64,000 nt of DNA, taken from NCBI GenBank assembly GCA_947650285.1, contig CANTFL010000465.1:1-64000 (forward strand), read 5' to 3'. The notes under the pieces were generated by a model that worked only from the letters and a program-made list of their open reading frames with translations, did no database searches and was not told where the DNA came from. The stretch is from Hyaloperonospora brassicae. Taxonomy: Eukaryota; Oomycota; Peronosporomycetes; Peronosporales; Peronosporaceae. Made by a program: the position numbers and the translations under genes. Each line of letters begins with the position of its first letter. The stretch's first letter is position 1. This document shows, piece after piece, positions 46,496 through 57,823 of this stretch.

Positions 46496-47643
46496 TGTGG
46501 TAAAGCGGTCTCAAAGAAATCTCTTTGGGACGTGGAGTGGCGATCGAGGATGGGCGATCGCACGGGTCCCACGTTTCGGTTGAACCAAGATCACTGTGAT
46601 TGGATGATACAAGCTGGGACGGGTGGCTGACGATAACGTACCCCAAACCCAATTGGATAGGATCGTCCAATCTGGGACGAGGTTATGGGGTGGTCAGACC
46701 CGTTTTGATTACGCAATCCGTCGTGAGACAGGGCAAGACAAGACTCTCGATTTCACTGGAAGATCGCGATCCTAACCTAGGATCGCAAATCTGATCTCCG
46801 GCTGCGATCCGCTAGTAGGATCGCGATCCACGGCTAGGATCGCGATCCGCTAGTAGGATCGCGATCCACGGCTAGGATCACGATCCGCCAGTAATATCGC
46901 GGTCCGCTAGTAGGATCGCGATCCGCTCGTAGGATCGTGGGGACATCTTGGGTGGGCCACAAGAAAGACACAACGGTTGATATACTGGGTGTGGACCACA
47001 CAAATGTGAGGGGGCGATCTTCCTGGAAAGGCGACGCGTGGTATCTGGTTAGGACATACGGATAGGCATAGGGGTAGGGTTTTAGGATTGATTGGATAAC
47101 ATTAAACAGAGTTCAAATTACTTCACAAGGCACACGTTATCTCTTCCGGGTTGGATTTTTTGGCCCCCGTTGAACAAAGAGTAACGGTACACGTCTACGC
47201 AAGTGTCACACCTGGATTGTTTTGGCCAGGTGTGTTCAAGAACCCTCAAGTAACATCAACTGCGATCGGACGCAGCAAGACAAGTAAAGGCAAGGCGCAA
47301 GATCGCGAGACGGCTCAAGTGGTCAGAAGGCTCGCGGATTAAGCAACCATACAGTGGAGAAGGCGATTTCGTTGAGATCAGGGTTACTCAAGTCAGTACC
47401 CACAAGTACCCCGTGATCGCGTGAAGATTTCCGCACGATCACACCCCCATCCCCAACACGGTCAAGTTTTCTTTTGAGACGAGTCCACCTGGAAGAGTGC
47501 AACCCGCCCTACCGACGGGCACACAAGGTGAGGAAGGCTATCAAGAACACGGGATCGGAGTACCCCCTCCGTTAGTCGGTCGTCCGGGCGCCAGTGGAGA
47601 GTTGGGATCGACTCATAATTTGAGCGATCGCCACTCCACCACA
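46496..47643 (+). repeat. Element 2 3' LTR
   Basis: 1148 bp, TGTGGT...ACCACA. It differs from the 5' LTR mainly by about 60 extra bases in the GATCGCGATCC repeat cluster (46770-46940), plus fewer than ten substitutions that I noticed. Followed directly by GTAG. Confidence 0.95.
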
Positions 47644-47647
47644 GTAG
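47644..47647. repeat. Target-site duplication of element 2, right copy (GTAG)
   Basis: Matches 34517-34520. Confidence 0.85.
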
Positions 47648-48040
47648 GCCTCGAAAAAATCAAGTACCGCTACCCGCATGGCCCGCGTGTACGTACAGAC
47701 CAAAACCCTGAAGAGGACGAGAGCATGATGCCTCCCATCATTAAGGCCGCAAGCGTCTCCTTCTCAAGTAAAAATCATCGGACGGAGATCATCGTCATCC
47801 TTCTCCATCCAAGCCCTGGTGGCGTGCGTACCATAACCTTCAGTCGGGCAGGAGTTGCACCTGACTCCCAAGCACCTGAGTCGGGTTGTCCGCGTGGGCA
47901 AGCTTGATTACCCGGGCCCTCTATGGGACCTTGCTGCTTTAAGACGTTCGCGTAAGAGCCGTTCAACTCGATGGGGTCAGCTCCGCTACCGCCGTTGCGG
48001 TCCGGGATGACACGTTGACATGGTAAGGGCAGCAATCGCT
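47648..48040 (-). pseudogene. LINE 5' part, separated by element 2
   Basis: Minus-strand reading from here runs into 34520 after removing element 2 and one GTAG, with an open frame of about 60 codons (ending VLDFFEAYLEKNF across the junction). A further open stretch, 48035-47775 (MVRTPPGLGWRRM), probably is the ORF1 start region in another frame. No promoter was identified. Confidence 0.55.
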
Positions 48041-49263
48041 GGCCCCAGTGGGTCGGCGACCCGTGTCAAAAATAAGTCGGCGATTCGTGTCGAAATTAGA
48101 TAGACGGCTGTCGTCTAAAGTAAAATCGGAGAATTTCGTCAGTGCTAGGGTTGTCTTTAGAGGCCAATGTGGGAGACTAAGCCACTGACTCCTGCCGCGT
48201 GCGATAGTCGCCAACCTACCGTCTAGGTATAAAACCATGAACGCCTGACCCGTAGTCCGTCGCATGATCGGGGTGCATGGGTAGAGCGACACCGCCCACG
48301 CCATCAGAACCCCGCTTCTTGAGTCAACCCGACATGGGATTATTTGGTACGGGCATGCTGTCCCTCCCTGGCGGAGGATTAGCAGCGCTGTGAATTAAGC
48401 TGTCGTCGACAGTGCAGGTAAGGTGGAGGCAACATTCCTCGTGCCAAGATGTACGGTCTGCGCATTAAGTTGCAAATCGGAAAGTGTGAGCAAGATCTAG
48501 CACAATAAGCCTGGTCGACATGCCTCGTTATCTCACTAGGTACGATGCGTTGAGCTCCGGTGACATCGTCAAGATTGACGAAGTATCTGAGCATAAAGTC
48601 TCCTTCGACTGATTGACTTGGTAAAGTCAATATGTAATCTTTTGGGTTGACGCATGTGCATAATGCCGGAGATAGTAGCAGCTTCTAACGATCGACTGAA
48701 TAGTTCATACAGCGAAGCACCTGATGCTCTCGATAAATATGCCTGTTAAGAGTCTTGATGTTGAGCAAAAATAGCGTACCTACAGCCGCTTCATGTCGAT
48801 GAGCCCTTGTGGTCGTGAAATGTTAGTCGGTACCGTAAGTGGAAAATGCATGGCATTGAAGGCCGATCTACCAACGGCCGATTTCATGTTTTGTGCCGCA
48901 TCTCAATCGGGTTATCTCAAACAATCAAATCCTCACACGAAGCATAGAAGCTATCATCACCCATCATGTCCATGCTGGATGATTCGTGATATTTGGACTC
49001 CTCACGAAGTGCTACCAAGCGAAGTAGAACTCACGTTTGTACTGACGATAGTATACGCTCGCTACACGGGTGTGAGTTTAAATCGAACGTACCAGAACCT
49101 CTATACATGGTGACGTGCAGAGAAAGCAAATGTACTCAAACGTAACGATAGGTTCTACGGAATATCGAACTGTAGTATAGCACAATAAACGTCTTGTTCT
49201 TGTCTATAGTTATTCTGTTGTTAGATTACCATTACTTTGTTTAGCATCTAGTATGCATGATAC
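48041..49263. other. No recognisable gene
   Basis: Short open frames only (up to about 113 codons), no motifs recognised. It may hold the LINE 5' untranslated region at its left end. Confidence 0.4.
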
Positions 49264-50947
49264 TGTGTTAAAGTCGATCTCACAAAATTGTATTAGTGAG
49301 GGTCGATCTTCTACTTGCCCAGACTTGCCGACTCACGGAGGGGGTACTCCGATCCTTGCCTTGTTGTATAGCCTTGTGCTCACCTTGTGTACCCGTCAGT
49401 TGGGCTGGCTTGAGCTCTTTGTAATGGCCTAGGGAGATGTCGATCTCGCTGAGGGTTTGGGGTTGAGAGTTCGCTTCCGGTGCGGAAATCTTCACACCAC
49501 GAACGGGGTTCTGCGATCTTGATCCTGAGTCACGGCGATCTCTATCTGGAAACGTCGCGATCTCGATCTAATATCACACCGATCTCTATTTGTCCTCGGG
49601 GTCGGGGTCTTTGTTTTGCGGAAATCTTCACTCAGCAAATGATAGTCTTGCGTCGATCTTGCGTTGGGATCGGTCCGATCTGGTCTCGGGTTCGGCCGAT
49701 CTTGCTGGAAGTGCACAATGTGGGCGGATCGGTTGCTTGTTTCGCCAAAATGAAACGTGCCGATCTGCCCGGTAGATCGCTTCAGTCTTGCTCGGTCTTG
49801 TCTTGAACCCCTTTTCCAGATCTTCTGACCACTTGAGCCGTCTCGCGATCTTGTAACCAAAATCCTTTTCCTTTACCGTTGTTTGCTGCTACCCTAGCAG
49901 TTTGAGTTGAGTTGAGTTACCTTACCCCCACCTTGGCCAAACAATCCAAGGTGAGTACACGAAACACGGCGCGGCGAAGTCTCTTGATCGACGGGAGGCC
50001 AGGTATCCTGCCCGGAAGAGAAGTCTGCGACGTGCTTTATATGTAAAAACGGCAACTGTTTTATTATCCAACCAAATTAATAGTCATCCTATCCTTAAGC
50101 CTATTTCAAACTGTAGGTCACTCTCTAAGTCGATATCACCTTAAGCTTGACCGCCTCCTCGAACACGTGTCGAAATATCCTGACCTGTGCTCCAAAGATA
50201 GCGCCAATATTCCCGATGTCGTACCTAGACACCAAAAAGAGACCAAGTTCTAAATACGGTACCAAATACCCAATTTTGGTACCGAAAAGTCCAGAATAGT
50301 ATTCAAATGCCGAATGTGTCTAAATCCATTTTGCGACGTCAATTCAACCGGCTTCCACTGGCTCTTTCGATCTGAACTTCTAGGACATCTCTCTTGGACC
50401 TTCAACAAGCATGTATTTTACGATCCAATATCTCCATCACCGATATATCCATACTCAGCAGGGAACATGACCGATCTGATGTCCAATTAGAGATTGTTGA
50501 GGATCGGTACGGTATAATTCAGCAGTAAATAGCTTTCTGTTTACCGTACGTGCCCCAATATCATCCTCCCGGGTTTATCGAACCAACGAGATCATCCACA
50601 GGTCTTGAAACAGTTCCCTGGACTCCCACGAGTATCCACACTTCCAGATCGGGCTATAATTAACGTAAATCAGTACTCCCTTCGAGAGACTGGTAAAGAG
50701 TGTCACCGATCTGCTGGATGTTACACCTTCGTCACAGAGTCATATCGCATCACCTGGTCCCAGATCCTTGTCCCAGATCGCTCCATGAAAATCGTTCTAT
50801 TTTGTCGTCTTGTCCCAAATCGCTCTGTCTCAAGTCGATCCATATCCATCAATCTGGAGACAGTTGGATCGGATCGCCGATCCCCGTTGAGATCGCTTTC
50901 CATCTCCTTATTTGATCGCTAGGTCCAATGTCTTCATTTTCCACCAG
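49264..50947 (-). repeat. Degraded solo LTR of the element 1/2/3 superfamily
   Basis: On the minus strand it shows the family blocks in order: CAAGATCGCGAGACGGCTCA and GTGGTCAGAAG (near 49850-49820), CTGACGGGTACACAAGGTGAG-like (near 49400-49380), and GGATCGGAGTACCCCCTCCG (near 49355-49335). It ends near 49264 with a mutated ACCACA end (AACACA). GATC-rich DNA continues to about 50.94 kb. No internal retroelement sequence adjoins it. The upper boundary is approximate; other family LTRs are 1.1-1.3 kb, so the last part may be something else. Confidence 0.65.
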
Positions 50948-50996
50948 TATGTGACGCCTTAACTGGTTAGTCAGCGATCCACGTCCCAAAATTTGA

Positions 50997-51098
50997 TTGT
51001 CATGCTAATTACTCATTGAGCGCATCTATCAGTGATTGGTGGTTTAGTTGTCATGCTAATTACTCATTGAGCGCATCTATCAGTGATTGGTGGTCTAG
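50997..51098. repeat. 51-bp tandem duplication
   Basis: Two adjacent copies, 50997-51047 and 51048-51098, with one mismatch (GGTTTAG versus GGTCTAG). The unit starts TTGTCATGCTAATTACTCAT. Recent, because nearly identical in otherwise decayed DNA. Confidence 0.95.
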
Positions 51099-52249
51099 TC
51101 TTTTGGTGAAATAACGCCCCGAATCAGCCAATGCTTAATGTATTGTCAGGTGCTATAATTTCTTATCTTTAAAGGCATGATTATATCGATATGACCTCGG
51201 TAGAGTAACATTATTGACTATATCCGCTGCGATTACATTCATATTAAGCGTCAATGTCATGTGCGGTATCGCCCATCCGCATTACAAAGGTTATAGCTAC
51301 GCAAGGAAATGAGGATCGTATCCAAACCAAACCAGACATTGTTAGATTGCCGCGTAAACATAGAGCATTATCCATCGATCAAAACGTTATGACATGATCG
51401 TACGAATATTTGCCAAGAAGACTTACGTAAACTTCATCCTGTACGGTACCAGTGTGTTTATATGCGTACATACGGAATCTCTTCATAACGCAGTTCTTAA
51501 AGTGTTCGCATTTCTGGTATGTCCTGTCTCATTACGATTTTTATTACGCTCTAAATCCATTATTGGTAATATATTTTGGTTGTGATGGTGTACATTGTCT
51601 CGATTTGTGATAGTGCGCATGTTTAAGGGGGGTCAATTTATCTAGCATTATTGATAAATACAGCGGCGCCTATCCATTCGACAAAATATTTATATGGCAA
51701 CAGTTGTATCACATACAGGCCACTTTACTTCATATATTGCAGGATAAGCTAATTAGAAATACACCTGTAACGGAGCCAGGCCATGCTAATTTATATAAAC
51801 CACATATTAAGGTACTTAAAAATGTACCTGCTGCCTAACAATGCAACCGTAGATAACATATTATGGTCCTTTAAATGCTGCAGCAGAGATCCCGTGTGTG
51901 ATTTTCCAACAAAGGCCTTTCTGTTTGCCCTTTAAATGATAATGTGGACATCCTTGGCATTCACAATGGCACCCGCCTCCTTGAAACGAAAACAATAACC
52001 TATAATAATCACATACAGACAAAAAACAGATAATGACCTACTGTATATGACTTCGACACGCACACACACGTGAAGCAGCTCGATCCTGATGCACCAGGAC
52101 GATCGTAGAATTACTATTGTCAATTAATCGCGTCGCACGTCGCGCCGCCGGTGGCGCTGAGAGCATGGTCTTGCTCATTCAACGAGGGTGGCCGGTGTAT
52201 CAGTTGTCCACTAAAACGTTGACCAGGCAATTTCTTCGGGGGTGTGCTT
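51099..52249. other. AT-rich, no recognisable gene
   Basis: Only short open frames with no motif. A CA/CG-alternating tract (CACACACACGTG) occurs near 52060. Confidence 0.4.
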
Positions 52250-52646
52250 GTCATACATGATCACGAGCTCGCATGAACAGCCGACCTTTTTTTCTCACGA
52301 TCTCGCATTGATGTGTGCCGACTGTAGAATCTCCTAAAGTGTTTTTCCTGCCAACATGTGAGAAATTGCGCTTGGGACCAATCGAACAGCCGCGGGATAC
52401 ACTAGTACCAAAGCAATGGCGCACGGCGTCCTGCTTCAGAGTTTCTACCGCCGTCTTTTGACTGTCAAAAGGCCCGACCGGTGGAGATTCTTCACAGATC
52501 CATGAGAGCTCAGTGGCGACAGGACTAGGGTCAGCATCAACATGGACAAATACCTATTTGTCAGCGACGACAGAATTAGTATCAGCATTAACGACCGTAG
52601 CAGTGGCAGCAGCAGTAGTGGAGTTGGATAAAGGGCTCATCATTAT
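52250..52646 (-). pseudogene. Possible transposase N-terminal fragment
   Basis: The minus strand has an open stretch of about 90 codons after one stop: PFDSQKTAVETLKQDAVRH, then SVSRGCSIGPKRNFSHVGRK and HQCEIVRKKGR. The layout (segment, charged helix, S-V-S-R..., basic stretch, H-x-C) resembles the DNA-binding N-terminus of oomycete Mutator-like transposases. The similarity is from memory and weak. No DDE domain was found downstream. Confidence 0.25.
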
Positions 52647-53238
52647 GCGTTAGACAACGAAGGATTTCTTTTTGAACTGACAATGCCATGTTACGGGTGT
52701 ATTTCAACTTAGCTTATCCTGTAATATTTGAATTGACATGGCCTGAATGTGATACAGCTGTTGTCATATGAACATTAAGTCTGATGGATAGGCGCCGGTG
52801 TAATTAGCAATAATGCTAGGTGTATTTAGCCTCTCTCTGTTTAATGTGCTCATCATGTCGGTTTTTTTTTATCACGCGATGTAGTCGAAATTTATTGGCT
52901 ATATTAGCTACGCACTGCTATTTTAGGAGTGTAAGAAAACAGTCTTTTCGTACGTATTTACAATCTATAGGATACGCTTTTGCATTTTGCAGAAGTATGC
53001 TTTTGCATCGTCGAAAATAAACTTTGAGGCTACTGGCATAATTACCCGAAGCAGGTCGAGCGAATTATGCAAATCGGACTGCGTCTCCGGAACCGCTGCG
53101 GTCTCGCGATGTTGCTTGCTTGCTAAGGCCTCAAACTGAACGACGACATTGCGATCCCATCACATCGCTGATCTTAACGAACTGGCACTAAGAGCTGAAC
53201 ATAACGATGAGGTCGTTCGCTCGGCTTTCTTGACATGG

Positions 53239-54281
53239 TTAGGCGACGTTGGGCATCACACTCATCGCCTGCTCGCACCAATAAGCGGTCGCAAGGTCAC
53301 ATAACCGCAGCAAAGCCGCTAGCCGTTGGGGTGTATGCGAAACAAACCCAAGCATACCTGAAGAGAGGAATGTGCGGCAGACGAACGACCGCACCCGTGT
53401 TTTGAGTTTAGCATTACCGACTGCGAGGTCGAGAGGAAGCCAAGAAGATGCGGAAGCTCTCACAACTGGTCGATGGCGAGCCAGTCTTTCTCGGCACTAT
53501 TCCCACAGCTGTGGATGGTGGTAAAGAGAACATGGAAGGAAGCACTTGTTTACGACGACAGGTGTGTAACGCACCATCCAAGGCACAGTAAAAGCCTTTC
53601 CAAGGCGCTTCCTCATGTCCCATAAAAAAAGCGGCACGTGCCAACAAGCCGAGCCAAACAAGTGTGGAAATGACGAAGCAGTACATGTGTCATCGCAGCA
53701 TGGACCTATACACCGCACAGGTGTTCAACACAAACGAAGAGGCAAATGCTGTCTTATGTTCGTAGGTCATCCACACAGTATCGCTGCTGTTCCATTTCAT
53801 AAGAATTGCTTTCACATCCGAGATCGACATGTCTCACGTTGCACCTCGTCACTCATTGCAGCATCATGGCGAGAGATGCTGACATTGCGAACGCACGTGC
53901 GCCAGAAAGATAATGCCGCACGAACTGCTGCGTTGACCCAGCCCAGTACGTAGTGGTTGCTCACCAACTTCACTAGCCTGTTCACTAGTGTGTTGCCACA
54001 AACGTTCGACTCCGCACGTCATTAAACCGTCACCAACACGTTGCAAGTTCTCGACGCGACGGCTATGATGATGCCGTGCAAATTGCCGCGTTGGTCCTAC
54101 CAAAGCGTTTTCTCCCTTGCTTAGTAGCGGTCTCATCGGTGTGCAAGTACGTTGCCCAAAGCCGTTCGACGCCACACGTGCTGTCGATAGTGTAAGTAGT
54201 GAGCGTTCCAGTTTGAGCACGTAACATGCAGTACCAGTGCCCGTGGCAAACAACAGCAACAAGTGCCGTCACTCGTTGCAT
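53239..54281 (-). other. Unassigned low-AT region with imperfect internal repeat
   Basis: Several overlapping open stretches on the minus strand (54281-54063, 54262-53864, 53686-53414, 53463-53239) in different frames. An imperfect repeat of roughly 180 bp codes CGVERLW twice (near 54180 and 54030). Base composition differs from the AT-rich flanks, suggesting former coding or transposon DNA. I recognise no family. Confidence 0.35.
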
Positions 54282-54795
54282 TTACGCGTTGAAATGTGTC
54301 TGTTCGTGGAGCTGATGCCTTCCCATTGTATCTCTTTCGCTCGATGGCACCTCCGACTCAATGTTTGCATTCATCGGGCGCAGACAAACGTGTGACGACG
54401 AAAAGACGTTCGGATGCACATCGGGCGGGCTAAAGCAGTAGGCCCTCTTCCCGCCAAATTTTGACGCATCTTGGGATCGTGAAAGGACTGCACGTTCGAG
54501 CTCCTCGTTTCTCGAATCGCTACATGGAATACCTGCACCGTACACGCAAACGGGACGTACGTGCAACAATCGCGTGCCCGTCTTTGCGCGCTCTGCCTTC
54601 TGTGACACTCGTGGCTTCTGTGGATGGAGCACTGTGCATCACGCGGTCTCGTCCGTCGTTCGACGATGCGTCGCTCGTCACGATTAGGCGCTCGGTTCAT
54701 CGACCACGGCGCAACTTGACGATCTGCTGTTGGTGTACGAAGTCAAGAGCCATTTTCGAAGTTCGCAGACCTCGACAACATCGGCGCAAGTCACG

Positions 54796-56591
54796 ATGCG
54801 ACTCCACCTCGTGCTAAGTATCGCCGCGGCTGGATGGATTGGACAAGCGTCAGCCGCTTCCAACACCACCACCGCCACCCCGAAGCCTTTGACTAGCACA
54901 TGGTACCCTTGCTCAGCCTACACTTTCGCCGGTCAAGGCGAATACGGAGCCCAGTGCATGACCTACAGAGCTCCGTTGTGTCACCAGGGCATCTGTGAGA
55001 CACCGGCAAATGTGTACCCGACAATCAACATCTTCGTGAAGCAGTTGCCTGCAGTGGGAGACAAGGCCAACCAAGCAGCCAACGTGTGGATGTTTGCAAG
55101 TGGTCCGTCCTCTGAAGGTAAGTCAGAGTTCTTGTGACGTTACTGAATCCATGTGAGACTAATTGGGTGCTCTTGCACATTTCAGTGGAATCTTCGATGG
55201 TGGCGTTGCACGAGCAAATGGGGGGAGCAGTCAACGTGTACTCGATGGATCTCCGCGGCATGGGACGCAGCACGCTACTGGAATGCGTATCGTCCCAAAT
55301 CACGATGAGTGGATCCAAATCGGGCGTGGCAATCGACCCCACGGAGGTCGCGCCTTGTGCTCGTGAACTGCAGAACAAGTATGGAAATCTCGCTTCGTTC
55401 TCGATCACAAGTGCAACTTTGGATGTTTACACCTTCATCACTGAGCACACAAATGGTGCGAGGACGTTTGCGTATGGCAGGAGCCAAATCGCGACGATGA
55501 TGCTTCAGCGTCTGATGCAGATGAACCCGCCGAACGTGGTTGGGTACGTCTTCGACAGCGTCACGGCCTCTTTGGTGCCAATGGACAAGAAGACTTACTT
55601 CTCCAATTGGGACGTCGACTTCAACGAAGTGGGCGAGCAGTTCATGAAACTGTGTTCGTTAGACAGCGGCTGTAACTCTCGCTTCACTACCACCACTTTG
55701 TCTGCCACGCTTCATAACGTGCTTGTGCAATTTGAGAGCAACCCCAACTCGACGTGCGCGGCATTGGTGGCGCAAATGACCGAGGACACCCCGTCTAGTG
55801 GCCTTCGGGCAATGCTGGGTGGATTTCTAATGGGCCCAGAGACGCGGTCTATGATTGCGCCGGTGGTGCACCGACTCAATCGCTGCGATGCCAACGACGT
55901 GAATGCCTTGACGCAGTTCTTCGCGATCAACAATCAACCATCGCAACCGGATGAGAACGAGGCTTATGTCTCACTCCTGGTCTATCTAATGACTATCTTC
56001 TCCGAAATGTGGGTGACACCTTCGCCGACACACGCCGAACTGGAAGCACGGTACAAGACGCTGAGCATTACGATCTGGGGCATGCACGACAACGTTCCCG
56101 TGTTCTGCGCCTTCTCGAAAGAGCAGTCGCAGGCGTGTGACGAATACTTGTTCGGTCGATACGAAGCCAACGCCATCATGACTCCGCACGACCAGTACTC
56201 GAACAAGGTTGCGACTGTCCCCGACCAAGCCAGCGTGCTGCTGATGGGTGGCAAACTGAGCCCACAGGCCCCGTTCAAGTACGCCGAGTACTTGTTTGAG
56301 GCGCTCAACACTCCTAGAAAGGAGCTTGTTGGCTTCGAATATGGGCTACAAAGTGTGCTGGATTCGACCCCGTACGGAGACGGCAACAGCAACTGCGGGA
56401 TGGATTTGCTGATCTCATTCGTTTCCTCGAACGGTGACCTCACACGTCTGGACAAGTCGTGTGTGGCTAAGATGCCTGCATTCGACATGGTAGTGCCGCC
56501 TCCGGTCGCGCTCAACTGCTTCGGCACTGAGGATGCGTACGACGGTGTCACAGCCCCAGTTCAGGACACGGGAAGCGTCACGCCGCAGTAA
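54796..56591 (+). CDS. Secreted S33-like serine peptidase relative, probable pseudoenzyme
   Basis: Two exons (54796-55117 and 55186-56591) give 575 residues. The intron (55118-55185, GTAAGT...TTCAG) joins codons in frame. Start chosen at MRLHLVLSIAAAGWIGQASA, a clear signal peptide; an upstream in-frame ATG at 54730 would bury it. The family (S33, alpha/beta hydrolase, aminopeptidase-like) is recognised from NVYSMDLRGMGRSTLLEC, the nucleophile region FAYGRSQIATMML and the C-terminal KYAEYLFEAL. Ser207 is present, but its GxSxG is GRSQI. The usual catalytic Asp (K-L-D-P-Q) is Ser466 in KLSPQAP and the usual His is Gln496 in FEYGLQSVLD. The frame is intact with conserved Cys residues, so it looks maintained rather than decayed. 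A CCATTTTCG near 54751 could be part of an oomycete initiator. Confidence 0.85.
55118..55185 (+). other. Intron of the S33-like gene
   Basis: 68 bp, GTAAGT at the 5' end, pyrimidine-poor but with TTGCACATTTCAG at the 3' end. It contains in-frame stops, so it must be removed. The length is normal for oomycete introns. Confidence 0.85.
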
Positions 56592-57607
56592 AAGGACAGT
56601 GCAGGGGCTCTGTGAGCGCAGCGCAACAAAGAAATGCAGGCGGGGGTAGTGATGTAATCGTTACGAGGATGTTGGGAGTCTAAGGGACGCGTTCTCATTC
56701 TGCAATCGTACAGCTTTCACCTGGAAATAAAGATGCATCGAACACGCTTTCTAGCCGTTATGTTCTCGTTTGTCAGCAGTAGTTGACCGTCTTAGATGCA
56801 CTCGCGCATGTGCACTCACGTTTGTTGAGATCGCTAGCATATGTGAACTACCCTATGTGTGAAGACATCAAAGTACGACATAGCCGACATTGCTTGTCGC
56901 TTTCGTGATCAAAAAAATATTACATTTTAAACTGTAAAAGGTGGAAGCCCGCCTGTCCAAAGGGACTAAGTAAGCAGGCCTGCTTCCTAGCGTCGACAGC
57001 AGAGATAGCATCGTCGCTAGTCATTTACCTGAATTGGCCAACTGCATTGTTGTGCATATCCTAAAAGTTTACTTTACCTGACCAAAGTGCAGGCAGGTGC
57101 TTTGACATTTAAAGTACGTGCGCGCAGATAATTTCCGATAACTAATGGACTAGTTAGTAGTCGGATGTAGAAAGACAGCTGTGTTGGATACACCATTGCA
57201 TGCACGTGTGGGAACCGGTTCAATCCTGCCTCAGATACATGTATTCCTTAGCGCAAATTGTGCCCATCTGGTTGTCATCCTTTAGCACGCAACCATCATT
57301 GAATGGACGTTGTGTTGAGTGGGATACTGGCCTATATCAAACAAATCAGGAGAAGCCATTAATGTTACGCTTTAAGTGGTAGGAAACCTAGTATCCGCCA
57401 TGACATTTATTCGCATTGACATTGGTAAATGTCAATGATCCTGGTCGGGTAGGGGTAGCGCCCTCCTGGAAGGCTTAAGCTATTCGATGCTTGCTCAAGC
57501 CTCCGACGAGTGCTTCGCGACATTCGTCAGTTTTGGACGGGTTCCTCTCCCTCTACACACCTCTCTCTCTAGCCGCTCTCCTTCCAGCCGCCAGCCGAGC
57601 CGCCACG
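56592..57607. other. Downstream intergenic region
   Basis: No gene recognised. An AATAAA-like element (GGAAATAAAGATGC near 56721-56734) about 130 bases after the stop could serve as polyadenylation signal for the S33-like gene. Confidence 0.4.
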
Positions 57608-57823
57608 ATGTACGCCGCCACGCCGGACGCCCCAAATTCCCAACATCCCCGCTTAGGTGCGCTCGCGTCATCCTTTGTTTCCGGTGCAAGCAACAGGGAC
57701 CATCCCTGGGTCCTATTTAAAATGATAGATATCCAGGGATCGAAGCAAGAACCTACCGCTGGACACCGCAGTCAACTGGCCCCAGACCTGTACTTCCTTT
57801 ATCACATGTGCACAAGATCGTGA
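57608..57823 (+). pseudogene. Possible truncated gene start (71 codons)
   Basis: MYAATPDAPNSQH... begins in the context GCCGCCACGATG, preceded by a CT-rich leader (CTCTCTCTCTAGCCG). Its higher GC than the surroundings and a good start context suggest the first exon of a former gene. The frame ends after 71 codons with no match I know and decays into AT-rich DNA. It could be a chance open frame. Confidence 0.3.

Larger units (their letters stand above)
34521..47643 (+). mobile_element. Element 2: complete chromodomain Ty3/Gypsy retrotransposon
   Basis: 13.1 kb with matching LTRs, 4-bp target duplication, primer-binding site, gag, protease, RT, tether RNase H, second RNase H, integrase, chromodomain, a convergent accessory gene on the minus strand, polypurine tract and 3' LTR. 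It interrupts a LINE: removing the element and one GTAG restores an uninterrupted minus-strand frame of about 60 codons. Near-identical LTRs indicate a recent insertion, yet gag-pol holds at least eight stops or frameshifts, so it was probably mobilised by proteins from another copy. Confidence 0.95.

Noticed and set aside
54461..54817. Plus-strand open frame of 118 codons overlapping the S33-like start
   Set aside because: It is out of frame with the S33-like gene, Arg/Ser-rich, has no family resemblance and overlaps the signal-peptide region.
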